From contig CAZYWZ010000016.1 in the NCBI GenBank assembly GCA_964651705.1, positions 19,053 through 83,052 on the forward strand: a stretch of 64,000 bases of DNA. Reading direction: 5' to 3'. Origin of the DNA: JADLBR01 sp964651705 (GTDB lineage: Bacteria; Verrucomicrobiota; Verrucomicrobiia; JADLBR01). The notes under the pieces are model-generated. The model ran no database searches. It was given only the letters and a program-made list of their open reading frames with translations, and had not been told where the DNA came from. Made by a program: the position numbers and the translations under genes. Shown in pieces: positions 26,274 to 35,480 of the stretch (positions are counted from its first letter, which is position 1; each line of letters begins with the position of its first letter).

Positions 26274-27772
26274 GGTACGCGCCGGCAATCCTCGCCGCCC
26301 TGCTGCTGGCGCCGTCGGCAAGGCTTCGCGCCGCAGGGACGCCGAAGCCCGCGACGAAAGCGAGCATCGTTTACATCCTCTGCGATGACCTGGGCTACGG
26401 CGATGTGCGGTGCCTGAACCCGGGGCGCGGCAAGATCGGGACGCCGCACATCGACAGGCTCGCCTCGCAAGGCATGGCGTTCACCGACGCGCACAGCGGG
26501 TCTTCGGTCTGCACGCCCACGCGCTACGGCCTGCTCACGGGCCGCTACGCGTGGCGCACTCGGCTCCAGCAAGGCGTCTTGGATGGCGGCAACGACGAGC
26601 CCCTTATCGCGGCCGACCGGCTGACGGTGGCGGGCTTCCTCAGGCAGCACGGCTATGCCACGGCCTGCATCGGCAAGTGGCACCTCGGTTTCCAATCGGA
26701 CGCGCCCACTGGCAAAGGGGGCGCCGGGAAAGATCTCGGGCGGGCCGGGCTGCCGGTGGGCGCCAGGATCATAGGCGGGCCAACGACGCGCGGATTCGAT
26801 CTTTTCTTCGGGTGCTCGAACGCGCGCACGATGTCGTCGCTCATCGAGAACGACCGGGTCATCGAGTCCATCCCGACCATCGACATGCTGCCGCGCCTCG
26901 CCCGCCGCGCGGCGGGCTACATCGGCGAGCGGGCCGGCCCCGCGAGATCCGGCAAGCCCTTCTTCCTATACCTGCCGCTGACCTCGCCGCACACGCCCAT
27001 CGTTCCGTCGGCCGAGTGGCAGGGGAAGAGCGGCCTGGGGGCCTACGGGGACTTCGTCATGCAGACCGACGGGGTCGTCGGCGACGTGCTCGCCGCGCTC
27101 GATGCGGAAGGGTTGACGCAAGACACGCTCGTCATTTTCACCTCCGACAACGGATGCTCGCCGCAGGCGCAGGTGGACAAGCTCGAGGCGCGGGGGCATT
27201 TCCCCAGCGCGCAATTTCGCGGCTACAAGGCGGACATCTGGGAGGGCGGGCATCGCGTGCCGTTTCTTGTGCGCTGGCCTGGCAGGGTGGAGGCGAACTC
27301 GCGGTGCGAGCAACCGGTCTGTCTCGGAGACTTCCTCGCGACGTGCGCCGACATTCTCGGCGAGCGGCTGCCGGACAACGCCGGCGAAGACAGCGTGAGC
27401 CTGCTGCCCGCGCTGCTCGGCAGGGACGCCGCGCCGCTCCACGAGGCGGTGGTGCACCACAGCATCAACGGGCGCTTCGCCATCCGGCAGGGCCCGTGGA
27501 AACTCGCCGTGTGCCCCGGCAGCGGGGGCTGGGGAAAACCCCGCGACGCCGACGCGGAGAAGCGGGGCCTGCCGGCCGTGCAGCTCTACGACCTAGGCGC
27601 CGACATCGCGGAGTCAAAGAACCTGCGGGCGGAGCACCCCGATATCGTCGGGCGCCTCGCCCGGTTGCTCGATCAGTACATCGCCGATGGCCGCAGCACG
27701 CCGGGCCCCATGCAGGCCAACGACGTGCCCGTCACCGTGGACAAGACCTCCCGGAAGAGGGCGAAGAAATGA
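26270..27772 (+). CDS. S1-family exported sulfatase (2)
   Basis: 500 residues, signal peptide MRYAPAILAALLLAPSARLR. Sulfatase hallmarks: 'SIVYILCDDLGYGDVRCLNP', formylglycine motif C81-T-P-T-R in 'GSSVCTPTRYGLLTGRYAW', 'CIGKWHLGFQ' and 'VIFTSDNGCSPQ'. It resembles arylsulfatase A-type enzymes and is a different subfamily from the preceding gene. The leader shares an identical 24-base DNA block with the preceding sulfatase gene (26290-26313 versus 24920-24943). The C-terminus is basic ('TSRKRAKK'). Confidence 0.93.
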   Translation: MRYAPAILAALLLAPSARLRAAGTPKPATKASIVYILCDDLGYGDVRCLNPGRGKIGTPHIDRLASQGMAFTDAHSGSSVCTPTRYGLLTGRYAWRTRLQQGVLDGGNDEPLIAADRLTVAGFLRQHGYATACIGKWHLGFQSDAPTGKGGAGKDLGRAGLPVGARIIGGPTTRGFDLFFGCSNARTMSSLIENDRVIESIPTIDMLPRLARRAAGYIGERAGPARSGKPFFLYLPLTSPHTPIVPSAEWQGKSGLGAYGDFVMQTDGVVGDVLAALDAEGLTQDTLVIFTSDNGCSPQAQVDKLEARGHFPSAQFRGYKADIWEGGHRVPFLVRWPGRVEANSRCEQPVCLGDFLATCADILGERLPDNAGEDSVSLLPALLGRDAAPLHEAVVHHSINGRFAIRQGPWKLAVCPGSGGWGKPRDADAEKRGLPAVQLYDLGADIAESKNLRAEHPDIVGRLARLLDQYIADGRSTPGPMQANDVPVTVDKTSRKRAKK

Positions 27773-27794
27773 ACCGGGGACCCCTTCCGCGCCC

Positions 27795-29147
27795 ATGAAA
27801 GTCGCTCTCGCGCAAATCATCGCCCTGCTCCTCGCGCCGTTACCCGTGCCGGCTGGCTCGCCCGGCGCGGGCATCCCGTCTCTGGCGCTCTGCGGTCCGG
27901 ATGGCTCGCGGCGAACGCTCGATGCGATCGGCGAACTTCCCGAGGCGCTGGCGGGGGTGGCCGGCGACGGCGACATCCGCGTCGTGGTGGCTGGCCGCCA
28001 TGAGCTGCGCGAGGCGTTGCATCTTAGTGTGCGGGTGACGCAACGCCTGATCCTGGAGGGTGGGCCCGAAGAGGCCGTGCTCGAGCTGGGGGCGTTGCCC
28101 ATGGAGAGCGCCGCGGTCTGCCTGGAGGGCGGCTCGTTCGAGTTGCGCGGGCTTGCGCTGCATCAGGGGCCCGCGTGGAGCGTGCAGGTCTCCGGGGGGG
28201 TCTGTTACCAGCTCCGCGGACTGCGGATTCGCGATGCGCGCGGGGGAGGCATCGTGGTCTGGGGGCCGTGCGGCGTGGATCAGGCGGGCCCGCCGGGCAA
28301 CCGCATCGAGGGCTGCGTGATCGGTCGCTTTAACACCGCCGGGGCGAAATGGACCCACGATGGGATCTCAGTCCGCGACAACGGGGCCGTCATCGCCCGG
28401 AACATCATTCGCGATTCCCCCACCGAGACCATGGGCATCCGGGTGATGGGCGCGGGCAATCGCATCGAGGGCAACCTCGTGGAACATGTTGCCACGGGCG
28501 ACGCCGGTGGCATCTACCTCTGGGCGGGGGAGGCCATCTACACCGCCGTCGGCAACGTCGTGAGCAATAACATTGTCGCCGGCGCCTCCCGTGGCATCTA
28601 CCTCGATGACGGCACCTGCGCGGCGCGGGTGGAGGCAAATTGCCTCGTGGATTGCCGCGAGGCGGCGGTTTTCATCGGCGGCGGGCGGGACAACCGCGCC
28701 GATCGGAATGTCGCCCTGCGCTGCCCGATCCTCGCGCATGTCGACAACCGCCGCGTCGGCTGGCGCGACCTGCCCGAGAAGGCGGCCATGTTTTCCGCCG
28801 CGCGCACCCGCCTCGCCGATGCCCTGCGGGATCCCGCGGTTCGCGCGCGGGTAGCCGAAGGCGGGCTCGACGTGCGGGCATTCGAGACCCTCGATGAGCC
28901 GGGCTTCAACGAGCCCGCCGGCAACCGTGTCACCCGCAACATCCTCATGCCGCCCGCGCTGGAAATCCGCTGGCAGAATTACGCGCGGCCCGACCAGCCC
29001 CTCAGGGGGGCGGCCACCGATCCGGATCGGCCCAACCGCATGGCCCCCGCGCCCGACGGCGACTGGAGAAAACTCTCCCTCCTCGCCCCCGAGATGGCTA
29101 GTATACCAGCGGTCACCGATATTCTAAAGGCCTTGCCCAAGCCATGA
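27795..29147 (+). CDS. Secreted right-handed parallel beta-helix protein
   Basis: 450 residues from ATG 27795 with the leader MKVALAQIIALLLAPLPVPA. Asn- and Gly-rich helix coils run through about residues 80-330 ('SFELRGLALHQGPAWSVQVS', 'NGAVIARNIIRDSPTETMGI', 'GNRIEGNLVEHVATGDAGGI', 'YLDDGTCAARVEANCLVDC'). The fold is that of pectate-lyase-like/GH141-like enzymes or C5 epimerases. No specific catalytic residue can be assigned. Compared with the beta-helix genes at 9744 and 31376 it lacks the 'SP.GND..SG' opening and is shorter. It lies between a sulfatase and a propeller glycosidase, with gaps of 22 and 7 bases, so it is part of the operon. Confidence 0.7.
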   Translation: MKVALAQIIALLLAPLPVPAGSPGAGIPSLALCGPDGSRRTLDAIGELPEALAGVAGDGDIRVVVAGRHELREALHLSVRVTQRLILEGGPEEAVLELGALPMESAAVCLEGGSFELRGLALHQGPAWSVQVSGGVCYQLRGLRIRDARGGGIVVWGPCGVDQAGPPGNRIEGCVIGRFNTAGAKWTHDGISVRDNGAVIARNIIRDSPTETMGIRVMGAGNRIEGNLVEHVATGDAGGIYLWAGEAIYTAVGNVVSNNIVAGASRGIYLDDGTCAARVEANCLVDCREAAVFIGGGRDNRADRNVALRCPILAHVDNRRVGWRDLPEKAAMFSAARTRLADALRDPAVRARVAEGGLDVRAFETLDEPGFNEPAGNRVTRNILMPPALEIRWQNYARPDQPLRGAATDPDRPNRMAPAPDGDWRKLSLLAPEMASIPAVTDILKALPKP

Positions 29148-29154
29148 GGCATCT

Positions 29155-30237
29155 ATGAGACCACCGACCTGCATCCTGCTCGCGCCCCTCCTCGTCCTGC
29201 TGGCCGGCTCGCCAGCCGGCCGGGCCGAGGGCTACGACTTCGCGGCGATGATCCGCCCGGTGCCACCGCAGGCGAAGTTCATCGACCCGGATTATTATAT
29301 ATGGTGCGGCACGATGGTGCGGGGCGACGACGGCAAGTGCCATCTGTTCTATTCGCGCTGGCCGAGGGCATTGGGCCACAATGCGTGGGTGACGCACTCG
29401 GAGGTCGCCCATGCCGTGGGCGACACGCCGCTGGGGACATTCACGCACAAGGACGTGGCGCTCCCGGAGCGCGGGAAGGAATTCTGGGATGGGCACTGCA
29501 CGCACAACCCGACCGTGCTGCGCTTCGGGGACAAGTTCTACATCTACTACATGGGCAACGTCGGCGACCGGGAGCGGACCGAGGGCCTGAACTGGGTCCA
29601 TCGCAACCACCAGCGCATCGGCGTGGCGGTGGCGGATTCGCCGGATGGGCCGTGGAAGCGCTCTGACAAACCGCTCCTTGAGCCGACGCCGGGGTTCTAC
29701 GACGCGCTCTGTTGCAACAACCCCAGCGTGGCCGCGCGGCCGGGCGGCGGCTACCTCATGGTGTACAAGGCCGTCGGCGACAAGGGCAAGCCGCCCTTCG
29801 GCGGGCCGGTGCTGCACTGCGTGGCAACGAGCGATAGCCCGACCGGGCCATTTAAAAAACACCCGAACCCGATCTTCGTCAAAGAGGGCGTGCCTTTTGC
29901 CGCGGAGGACCCCTTCATCTGGAGCGACGGCCAGGGCTACTGGGCCATCGTGAAGGACAACGCCGGTTACTTCACCGGCGCGGGCAAATCCACCGCCCTC
30001 TGGCGATCCGACGATGGCCTCGATTGGAAGTTGGCGGAGCACCCGCTGGTCGCGACGACGGAGATCGTCTGGGAGGGCGGGGAAAGGCAGAAATTGAATT
30101 CGCTCGAGCGCCCGCAGCTGTTCTTCGAGGACGGCCGGCCCACCGTGCTGCTATATGCGTCGGACGTCGATCGAGCCCGCGGACATTCGTTCAACGTGCG
30201 GATCCCGCTCCGCGATTGGAAAGGAGACCGCCCATGA
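29155..30237 (+). CDS. Secreted GH43/GH117-like propeller glycosidase
   Basis: 360 residues with the leader MRPPTCILLAPLLVLLAGSP. Propeller motifs: 'DPDYYIWCGTMVRGDDGKCH', 'LFYSRWPRALGHNAWVTHSE', 'FWDGHCTHNPTVLRFGDKFY', 'IYYMGNVGDRERTEGLNWVH', 'RIGVAVADSPDGPWKRSDKP' and 'AAEDPFIWSDGQGYWAIVKD'. The last motif probably carries an acidic active-site residue, by analogy with GH43-type propellers. It is a paralogue of the gene at 918. Substrate unknown. It overlaps the following GH29-like gene by four bases. Confidence 0.78.
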   Translation: MRPPTCILLAPLLVLLAGSPAGRAEGYDFAAMIRPVPPQAKFIDPDYYIWCGTMVRGDDGKCHLFYSRWPRALGHNAWVTHSEVAHAVGDTPLGTFTHKDVALPERGKEFWDGHCTHNPTVLRFGDKFYIYYMGNVGDRERTEGLNWVHRNHQRIGVAVADSPDGPWKRSDKPLLEPTPGFYDALCCNNPSVAARPGGGYLMVYKAVGDKGKPPFGGPVLHCVATSDSPTGPFKKHPNPIFVKEGVPFAAEDPFIWSDGQGYWAIVKDNAGYFTGAGKSTALWRSDDGLDWKLAEHPLVATTEIVWEGGERQKLNSLERPQLFFEDGRPTVLLYASDVDRARGHSFNVRIPLRDWKGDRP

Positions 30238-31379
30238 GGCATATCATCGCGCTGGCCATCCTCTGGGTCGGGGGGCCGTGTGCCGCCATTGCCGCCAACG
30301 GTTCTGCACCCCCGGCGGAGGTGGGACCGGTGCCGGCCGGGCGCGCCGCGTGGCTCCGCGCCGCGAAGTGGGGCGTCTTCTTCCACTATCTGGCCTCGCC
30401 CGCGTCATCGAAAGAGACGGTGGGCATGGATGAGGACCAGTGGAACCGGCGCATCGATGCCTTCGACGTCGAAGGGTTGGCGGGGCAGTTGGAGGCCGTG
30501 GGCGCCGGCTATTTCTTCATCACGCTGGGCCAGAACAGCGGTTACTATCTCTCGCCGAACGCGACCTACGATCGGCTCGTCGGGCACCAGCCGAGCCGCT
30601 GCTCGCGGCGCGACCTGGTTGCGGATATCGCCGCCGCGCTCAAGCCGCGAGGCATCCGGACGATGGTCTATTTCACCTCTATGGCGCCGGCCCACGATCG
30701 GCAGGCCATCGAGCGCTTGCGCTGCACGCCGCCGTGGGATCCCAAGCGGGTGGGGTTCAAACCCGACAGCTTCGCGCCGCAGCCCGGCGTCGATGATCGC
30801 CTGACCGATTTTCAGCGCCATTGGGAGGCGGTGATCCGCGAGTGGTCCGGGCGCTGGGGCAAGGACGTGCACGGCTGGTGGATCGATGGCGCGTATAACG
30901 CGGACGCCATGTATCGCCACAAGGACCGGCCGAATTTCGAGAGTTTCGCCGACGCGATGCGGGCCGGTAACCCCGGGGCGATCGTATGTTTCAACCCCGG
31001 TGTCAAAGTGCCGATCATCAAACATGCGCCCCGCGAGGATTACACCGCGGGAGAGATCGCCGACGCTTTTCCGATCGGGGTGAATGCGGGAAACTGGGCC
31101 AAGCCGGTCGGTGGCACCATCGGTGGCGCGCAGTATCACATCCTCACTTTCCTCGGCGAGTATTGGGGCCGCGGGACGCCGCGCCTCAACGAGGAGTTGC
31201 TCATCGGTTACACGAAATACATCAATGATCGCGATGGGGTGATCACATGGGACGTGCCGCCGACGGACAAGGGGCTTATCCCGGACGAGTTCTTTCGGCT
31301 GCTGCTGGCGCTGAAGGAGGCGACGCGGGACGGCAAGGGCGTCCGCGTGGGCGGGAGCCAACCCAAGGAGGCAAAATGA
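30234..31379 (+). CDS. Divergent GH29-like (alpha-L-fucosidase superfamily) protein
   Basis: 381 residues from ATG 30234, with AAGGAG upstream and a leader MRHIIALAILWVGGPCAAIA. It keeps the GH29-type barrel plan: 'AAWLRAAKWGVFFHYLA' replaces the usual 'KFGIFIHWG', 'GYFFITLGQNSGYYLSPNAT' occupies the histidine strand, and 'KDVHGWWIDGAYN' gives a candidate nucleophile Asp218. The canonical HH motif of GH29 is missing and no C-terminal sandwich domain is present. It could be a divergent fucosidase, a deoxysugar hydrolase or a non-catalytic binder. It is coupled by four-base overlaps to both neighbours. Confidence 0.6.
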   Translation: MRHIIALAILWVGGPCAAIAANGSAPPAEVGPVPAGRAAWLRAAKWGVFFHYLASPASSKETVGMDEDQWNRRIDAFDVEGLAGQLEAVGAGYFFITLGQNSGYYLSPNATYDRLVGHQPSRCSRRDLVADIAAALKPRGIRTMVYFTSMAPAHDRQAIERLRCTPPWDPKRVGFKPDSFAPQPGVDDRLTDFQRHWEAVIREWSGRWGKDVHGWWIDGAYNADAMYRHKDRPNFESFADAMRAGNPGAIVCFNPGVKVPIIKHAPREDYTAGEIADAFPIGVNAGNWAKPVGGTIGGAQYHILTFLGEYWGRGTPRLNEELLIGYTKYINDRDGVITWDVPPTDKGLIPDEFFRLLLALKEATRDGKGVRVGGSQPKEAK

Positions 31380-33568
31380 GATCACGGATCGTCGCCGCAC
31401 TGCTCCTGACCCCGATGGCCGCGCTACGCGCTGATGACTTTCATGTCGCTCCCGAGGGAAGCGATGGCAATCCCGGCACCCGGGACAAACCTTTCGCCAC
31501 GCTGGCGAGCGCCCGAGATGCGATCCGGGGGGTGCGCGCCGCCAAACCGCAGGAGTCCTGCCGGATCATACTGCACGCCGGCACGCATCGCGTCGCGCGG
31601 ACTGTCACCTTCGACCTGCGGGATGGCGCGGACGGTGATGCCGCCACGGAAATCGTCGCCGCACCCAACGCGAGGCCCATCCTGAGTGGCGCCGCGCCGC
31701 TCCCGGGCGGGTGGAAGCCCGCGCCGCGAGATTTGGCCCGGCTGCCAGACAAGGCGCGCGGGAATGTCTGGATGGCCGAGGTACCGAAGGATTGGCCGGT
31801 CTTCCGGACGCTCTTTCAGGGCGAAGCTTTGCTCCCTCGGGCGCGCACGCGGGGGTTCCAGCAATTGAAGGAAGCGCCGGCGGGCGGGCCGTCGATCGAC
31901 CAGCGGCATATATATTTACCTGAGGAGGCCGTGCGGGGCATTGCGGACTTCACGGGGGCGGAGATGGTGGTGGTGCCGATCCACCCCTGGACCATGAACA
32001 TCTTGCCGATGACCGAGGTGAACCGCGCCACGGGCCTGGTTCGCACCGCGGTGCCCGCGACCTATCCGTTGGGGCCGCCCAACTTCGCCCGGTTTCCCGG
32101 GGGCTCGGTCTGGATCGAAAACGTCCTCGAGGCGCTCGATGCGCCCGGGGAGTGGGTCTTGGACACCGGGGCCAGCAAGCTCTACCTCTGGCCGCGGGAC
32201 GGGAAGCGGCCCGGTGACGATGCCGTCGCGCCCCGGCTGACCGAACTGATCCGCGTCGAGGGGAAAATCGATTATGAGGGACCGAGCGACACGCCCGTGC
32301 GCGGCCTGGTTTTCCGCGGCCTGACCTTCTCGCAGTGCGATCGCTGGCCGTGGGAGGCAGAAAAGACCGGTTGGGGACTGCAGCACGATTGGGAGATGTT
32401 CGACCGCCCGACGGCGATGCTGCGCTTCCGCGGCGCAGAGTCCTGCCGTGTGGAGGATTGCCGCTTCGTCTCCAGCGGCTCGGCCGGCGTTCGGCTGGAC
32501 CTGCATTGCCAGAAGATCGCCATCGTCGGTTGCGAGTTGGCCGAACTCGGCGGCGCGGGCGTCCTGCTGGCGGGATACGGGATGGGCACCAAGGACGTCA
32601 ACCGGGACAACGCGGTTAGCGATTGCCACGTGCATCACGTCGGGCGCCTCCTGTGGCACTCCGCCGGGATTTGGGCCTGGCAGAGCGGGCACAACCGCAT
32701 CGAGCACAATCATGTCCACCACACCCCGTACACCGGGATCCTCGCCACCGGGCGAACGATCCTCGACCGCAAGGGAAATGCCGAATGCAGCCGCACCGTC
32801 CGCTGGGCCGAGGTCGATCCGGTGCTCGGGAAGGAACCCCCGACCTGGCAGCGCCGCGAGCCGCTCATGCACGCGCGGGGAAACCTCATCGCGCACAATG
32901 ACCTGCACCACTGCATGGAGATCATGGGCGACGGGAACGCGATCTACGTCTCGGGCGCCGGAGGCGGGAACAGGGTCGTGAATAATTTCATCCATGACAT
33001 CCCCTCCGGCAACATCAACGCCAGCATCCGCTGCGATGACGACCAGGACGGGACGATCATCGAGAATAACATCATCACCCGCGTCTGCGGTGAGGGATTC
33101 ATCTGGAAAGGAAACAATACCCTCCGGAATAACATCGTGTACGACATCCGCGCCACGACGCCCGACGGGGAACCCACCGTCCACCAGCGCGGCTATCTCG
33201 TGATGCCCTCCACGCCCGTGGACGGCTCCTTCGTCCAGCGGAACATCATCGTCTCGCGCACGGCGGGCCAGGCGCTGCTGTACGAGCGCGCGAAGCCGTC
33301 GCCCAAGAAGGCACAGCTGCGGGAGCCCGCGGTGCTCCGGTCCTGCGCGGCCGATCACAACCTCTATTTCAACAGCGCCGAGCCCGGGTGGGGACAACGC
33401 CACATCGACGCCCAGCGCGCCTTCGGCATCGAACGGCACAGCATCGAGGCCGACCCCAAATTCCATGACCCCGCCAAGGACGATTTTGGCCTCGCGCCCG
33501 ACTCTCCCGCGCTCAAACTCGGCTTTGGGCCCATCGACATTTCAGCCGTCGGCCCCCGGGACCGATGA
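31376..33568 (+). CDS. Secreted GH141-like parallel beta-helix glycosidase
   Basis: 730 residues from ATG 31376 (overlapping the upstream stop, AAGGAG site before it), leader MRSRIVAALLLTPMAALRAD. The mature start 'DFHVAPEGSDGNPGTRDKPF' with 'ATLASARDAIRG', the early 'RPILSGAAPLPGGWKP' segment and the end 'DDFGLAPDSPALKLGFGPID' match the layout of GH141 beta-helix proteins. Coils at about 340-620 include 'CRVEDCRFVSSGSAGVRLDL' and 'NRIEHNHVHHTPYTGILATG'. GH141 contains alpha-L-fucosidase and xylanase activities, which fits this operon. The precise linkage is inference. Confidence 0.78.
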   Translation: MRSRIVAALLLTPMAALRADDFHVAPEGSDGNPGTRDKPFATLASARDAIRGVRAAKPQESCRIILHAGTHRVARTVTFDLRDGADGDAATEIVAAPNARPILSGAAPLPGGWKPAPRDLARLPDKARGNVWMAEVPKDWPVFRTLFQGEALLPRARTRGFQQLKEAPAGGPSIDQRHIYLPEEAVRGIADFTGAEMVVVPIHPWTMNILPMTEVNRATGLVRTAVPATYPLGPPNFARFPGGSVWIENVLEALDAPGEWVLDTGASKLYLWPRDGKRPGDDAVAPRLTELIRVEGKIDYEGPSDTPVRGLVFRGLTFSQCDRWPWEAEKTGWGLQHDWEMFDRPTAMLRFRGAESCRVEDCRFVSSGSAGVRLDLHCQKIAIVGCELAELGGAGVLLAGYGMGTKDVNRDNAVSDCHVHHVGRLLWHSAGIWAWQSGHNRIEHNHVHHTPYTGILATGRTILDRKGNAECSRTVRWAEVDPVLGKEPPTWQRREPLMHARGNLIAHNDLHHCMEIMGDGNAIYVSGAGGGNRVVNNFIHDIPSGNINASIRCDDDQDGTIIENNIITRVCGEGFIWKGNNTLRNNIVYDIRATTPDGEPTVHQRGYLVMPSTPVDGSFVQRNIIVSRTAGQALLYERAKPSPKKAQLREPAVLRSCAADHNLYFNSAEPGWGQRHIDAQRAFGIERHSIEADPKFHDPAKDDFGLAPDSPALKLGFGPIDISAVGPRDR

Positions 33569-33599
33569 GCCAGAAAAGAAGGAATCCAGGAATATCACC

Positions 33600-35021
33600 A
33601 TGACAAAGACATTAGCCATTATTGCGACGCTGCTGATGGCGCCATGGGCCGCGTCGGATGCCGCAGCGAGGGGCTCCAGTAGGCCAAACATCCTCCATAT
33701 ACACACCGACGACCACCGCCCGGACGGCCTGCGCGCCCTTGGCAACCCGTTGCTCCAGACACCGAATCTGGACACCCTCGTCGATCGCGGCATGACTTTC
33801 ACCCATTGCTACACGATGGGCTCGATGATCGGGGCGGTTTGCACCCCGAGTCGCACGATGATGCTGACGGGGCGCTCCTGGCAGCGGATTCCCGGGGCGC
33901 CGGCCGCGGCGCCGAACGCCGCCGATCCCGCGACATTCCTGCCGCGGGTCATCGCGGCCGCGGGCTACCAGACTTGGCACATGGGCAAGAAGGGCAACGG
34001 CTTTCCGGCGGGCCTTCAGGAATTCGAGACGAGCATCATCGATGATGCCCGGGGGGACACCCCCGAGGACGACCGCGCCCACAGCAGCCGTCGGTTGGCC
34101 GACCGCGCCATCGGGTTCTTGAAAGAGCGCTCCGCCAAGGAGGAGCCGCGGCCCTTTTATATATATCTGGCGCCGCCGGTCCCGCATGACCCGCGGACCG
34201 CTGAGCCAGAGTTTCACAAGCTATACGATCCCGCCAAGGTGCCCCTGTCGCCGGCCTTTCTGCCGCAGCACCCGTGGGATAACGGCGAGATGACCGTGCG
34301 CGACGAAAAACTCGCCCCGTGGCCGCGCACGCCCGAGGACACGAAGCGGCAGAACGCCGAATACTATGCGTGCATCACCGGCCTGGACCACCACGTCGGG
34401 CGAATCTTTGCCGAATTGAAGACCGTCGGGCAGTGGGAGAATACGATCGTCATCTTCAGCGGCGATAACGGCCTGTCCCTCGGCGAACACGGCCTCTTCG
34501 GGAAACAGAACTTGTACGAGTTCGGAGGCATGCACGTGCCGCTGGTCTTCGCCGGTCCCGGCATCTCCAGGGGCAAGAGCGCCGCATTCGTCTACCTCAT
34601 GGACCTGTTCCCTACATTTGCCGACTTCGCAGGGGCGAAGATCCCCGATGGCGTCGAGGGCAAGAGCCTCGTGCCGATCCTCTCCGGAAAGGCGACCAAG
34701 GTCCGCGGCGCCCTGTACACGGGGTATCGCGACTGCCAGCGCGCCATCCGCGACGACCGATGGAAACTCATCCGATACCCCCTGGTGGACCGCACGCAGC
34801 TCTTCGACCTCGACGCCGACCCGCACGAGTTGAATAACCTCGTCGGTCAGCCCGCACATGCGGCCAAGGTTCGCGAGATGACCGCCCTGCTTGAAAAGGA
34901 GATGGCGGCCCACGCCGATACGCACCCGCTCGTGGTCGCCAGTCCTAAACCCGCCGAATGGACGCCGCCGCCCGGGGGCGAGCCGGCCCCAAAGAAGGCG
35001 AAGCGAAAAGGAAAACGTTGA
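33600..35021 (+). CDS. S1-family exported sulfatase (3)
   Basis: 473 residues from ATG 33600, leader MTKTLAIIATLLMAPWAASD. Sulfatase motifs: 'RPNILHIHTDDHRPDGLRAL', formylglycine motif C81-T-P-S-R in 'IGAVCTPSRTMMLTGRSW', 'YQTWHMGKKGNGFPAG' and 'IVIFSGDNGLSLGEHGLFGK'. The 'DDHRPD' metal site and 'MGKKGN' in place of 'GKWHLG' place it in a branch distinct from the other sulfatases here. The C-terminus is strongly basic ('APKKAKRKGKR'). It is the last gene of the main operon, 31 bases after the GH141-like gene. Confidence 0.93.
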   Translation: MTKTLAIIATLLMAPWAASDAAARGSSRPNILHIHTDDHRPDGLRALGNPLLQTPNLDTLVDRGMTFTHCYTMGSMIGAVCTPSRTMMLTGRSWQRIPGAPAAAPNAADPATFLPRVIAAAGYQTWHMGKKGNGFPAGLQEFETSIIDDARGDTPEDDRAHSSRRLADRAIGFLKERSAKEEPRPFYIYLAPPVPHDPRTAEPEFHKLYDPAKVPLSPAFLPQHPWDNGEMTVRDEKLAPWPRTPEDTKRQNAEYYACITGLDHHVGRIFAELKTVGQWENTIVIFSGDNGLSLGEHGLFGKQNLYEFGGMHVPLVFAGPGISRGKSAAFVYLMDLFPTFADFAGAKIPDGVEGKSLVPILSGKATKVRGALYTGYRDCQRAIRDDRWKLIRYPLVDRTQLFDLDADPHELNNLVGQPAHAAKVREMTALLEKEMAAHADTHPLVVASPKPAEWTPPPGGEPAPKKAKRKGKR

Positions 35022-35034
35022 CTCATTCCGGGAC

Positions 35035-35232
35035 GTGGCCACGGTCGCCAGACCGCGGGTGCCCGTGCCGGTGACCGACCGGGGGAAGCTGGTGGCGGTG
35101 CTCGCGGCCCCGCATCTGATGGTGCACCGGCCTCGGCGGCGCACCCTCCTGCCCGAGTATGCCGCGCTCCTTTCCCAGGCGGCGGCGGGCAACGTCCTGG
35201 ATGATCTCGACGCCGTCCGCGGCGACCGCTGA
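35035..35232 (+). pseudogene. Truncated antitoxin remnant
   Basis: The frame carries 'DRGKLVAVLAAP' (the usual 'RGKPVARLVP' region of VapB/Phd antitoxins) and a short tail, but the N-terminal DNA-binding half is absent and the preceding gene's end abuts it. A GTG at 35035 could start a 65-residue product. Two bases later a truncated PIN toxin begins, so this is the remains of a third toxin-antitoxin pair. Confidence 0.5.
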
Positions 35233-35234
35233 AC

Positions 35235-35480
35235 ATGATCTTCTGCGACACATCGACCCTGGCCAAGTACTATGTTCCGGAGGCGGGGCCCGCTGGGGTG
35301 CGATCGCGCCTCGACGGCGAGGACGAGGTCGTTCTGTCGGATCTGGCGCGGGCCGAACTCATGGGCGTGTTTCATCGGCGGTTGCGGGAGGGCAAATGGA
35401 CCAGGGCCGAATTTTCGGCCTTCGCGCGACCCGGATCGCGTAGAATGCCAGGGCCAAGAGTCGTGGCCGCCCGAGATTAG
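35235..35480 (+). pseudogene. 3'-truncated VapC-type PIN toxin
   Basis: Begins like an intact PIN toxin: 'MIFCDTSTLAKYYVPEAGPA' (first Asp present), 'VVLSDLARAELMGVFHRRLR' (Glu present) and 'EGKWTRAEFSAF', after which the homology stops at about residue 63 and unrelated sequence runs to a stop. The last acidic residues of the active site are missing. It is probably inactive. Confidence 0.65.
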
